Source: ZC4RG20 sp036381515
GTDB lineage: Bacteria > Pseudomonadota > Gammaproteobacteria > Steroidobacterales > Rariloculaceae
DNA: 64,000 bases
Reading direction: 5' to 3'
NCBI GenBank assembly: GCA_036381515.1
Contig: DASVCR010000103.1
Span: 19,229 to 83,228 of the forward strand
Under the pieces are notes generated by a model. That model was not told where the DNA came from and did not search any database. It worked only from the letters and a program-made list of their open reading frames with translations. Shown here in pieces: positions 62,747-64,000 of this stretch (position 1 is its first letter; every line of letters begins with the position of its first letter). The position numbers and the translations under genes were made by a program.

Positions 62747-64000
<1,254 letters not shown>

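Overview
The window is a GC-rich stretch of bacterial chromosome with dense coding, short intergenic gaps and frequent GTG/TTG starts. Gene content and order point to a gammaproteobacterium. The evidence is rhlB divergent from trxA-rho, an accB-accC-prmA-(zinc-ribbon)-fis-purH-purD block, a TorF-type porin, greB, and groESL under a CIRCE operator. The order or family cannot be fixed from the sequence alone. I saw no tRNA, rRNA, CRISPR array, transposase or plasmid/phage replication gene.

Layout. (1) 20-2401: secreted S9 peptidase. (2) 2700-11682: an unusual cluster of flavin/pterin-pathway paralogues: creatininase-type amidohydrolase, GTP cyclohydrolase II, stand-alone RibD-C-type reductase, methyltransferase, GT4 glycosyltransferase, PTPS-fold protein with its catalytic residues replaced, zinc-less MDR dehydrogenase, CDP-alcohol phosphatidyltransferase and an LTA-synthase-like membrane phospho-transferase. 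This is the best candidate for an undescribed system. (3) 11721-18136: TauE/SafE permease, TorF porin, lipoprotein beta-propeller, penicillin-acylase-like hydrolase, PDZ protein. (4) 18258-25315: a complete MoxR-DUF58-DUF4381-BatA-BatB/C-BatD operon. (5) 25439-26656: a membrane diguanylate cyclase, followed by a ~500-bp non-coding repeat island (26708-27206) with two hairpins that share a loop but have unrelated, almost perfectly paired 33-nt stems. (6) 27216-36000: glyoxalase, lipase-like hydrolase, OmpA-family protein, a small orphan protein, GreB, LipA, SohB, L,D-transpeptidase, and a solitary contractile-tail sheath homologue. (7) 35946-46287: 5-oxoprolinase-type fusion, EF-G-like GTPase, Tlc-type nucleotide transporter, glucokinase, DUF465 protein, CysQ, GMP/IMP nucleotidase. 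(8) 46356-64000: housekeeping: RhlB with a very long RG-rich tail, TrxA, Rho, PurD/PurH/Fis, DUF3426, PrmA, AccC/AccB, AroQ, TlpA-like thioredoxin, DsbD with a duplicated N-terminal domain, CutA, GroES and GroEL (running off the window end).

How the parts work together. The Bat operon, the SohB/L,D-transpeptidase pair and the DsbD/TlpA/CutA group all concern envelope quality and redox. accBC, aroQ, purHD and lipA supply core metabolism. rhlB/trxA/rho/greB and fis serve transcription and RNA. The 2.7-11.7 kb cluster looks like a dedicated pathway. Its gene families suggest that GTP is opened to a ribosylaminopyrimidine, the sugar is reduced, and the product is methylated, glycosylated and perhaps linked to a lipid or envelope acceptor. 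That pathway is an inference from gene families and not something the sequence proves.
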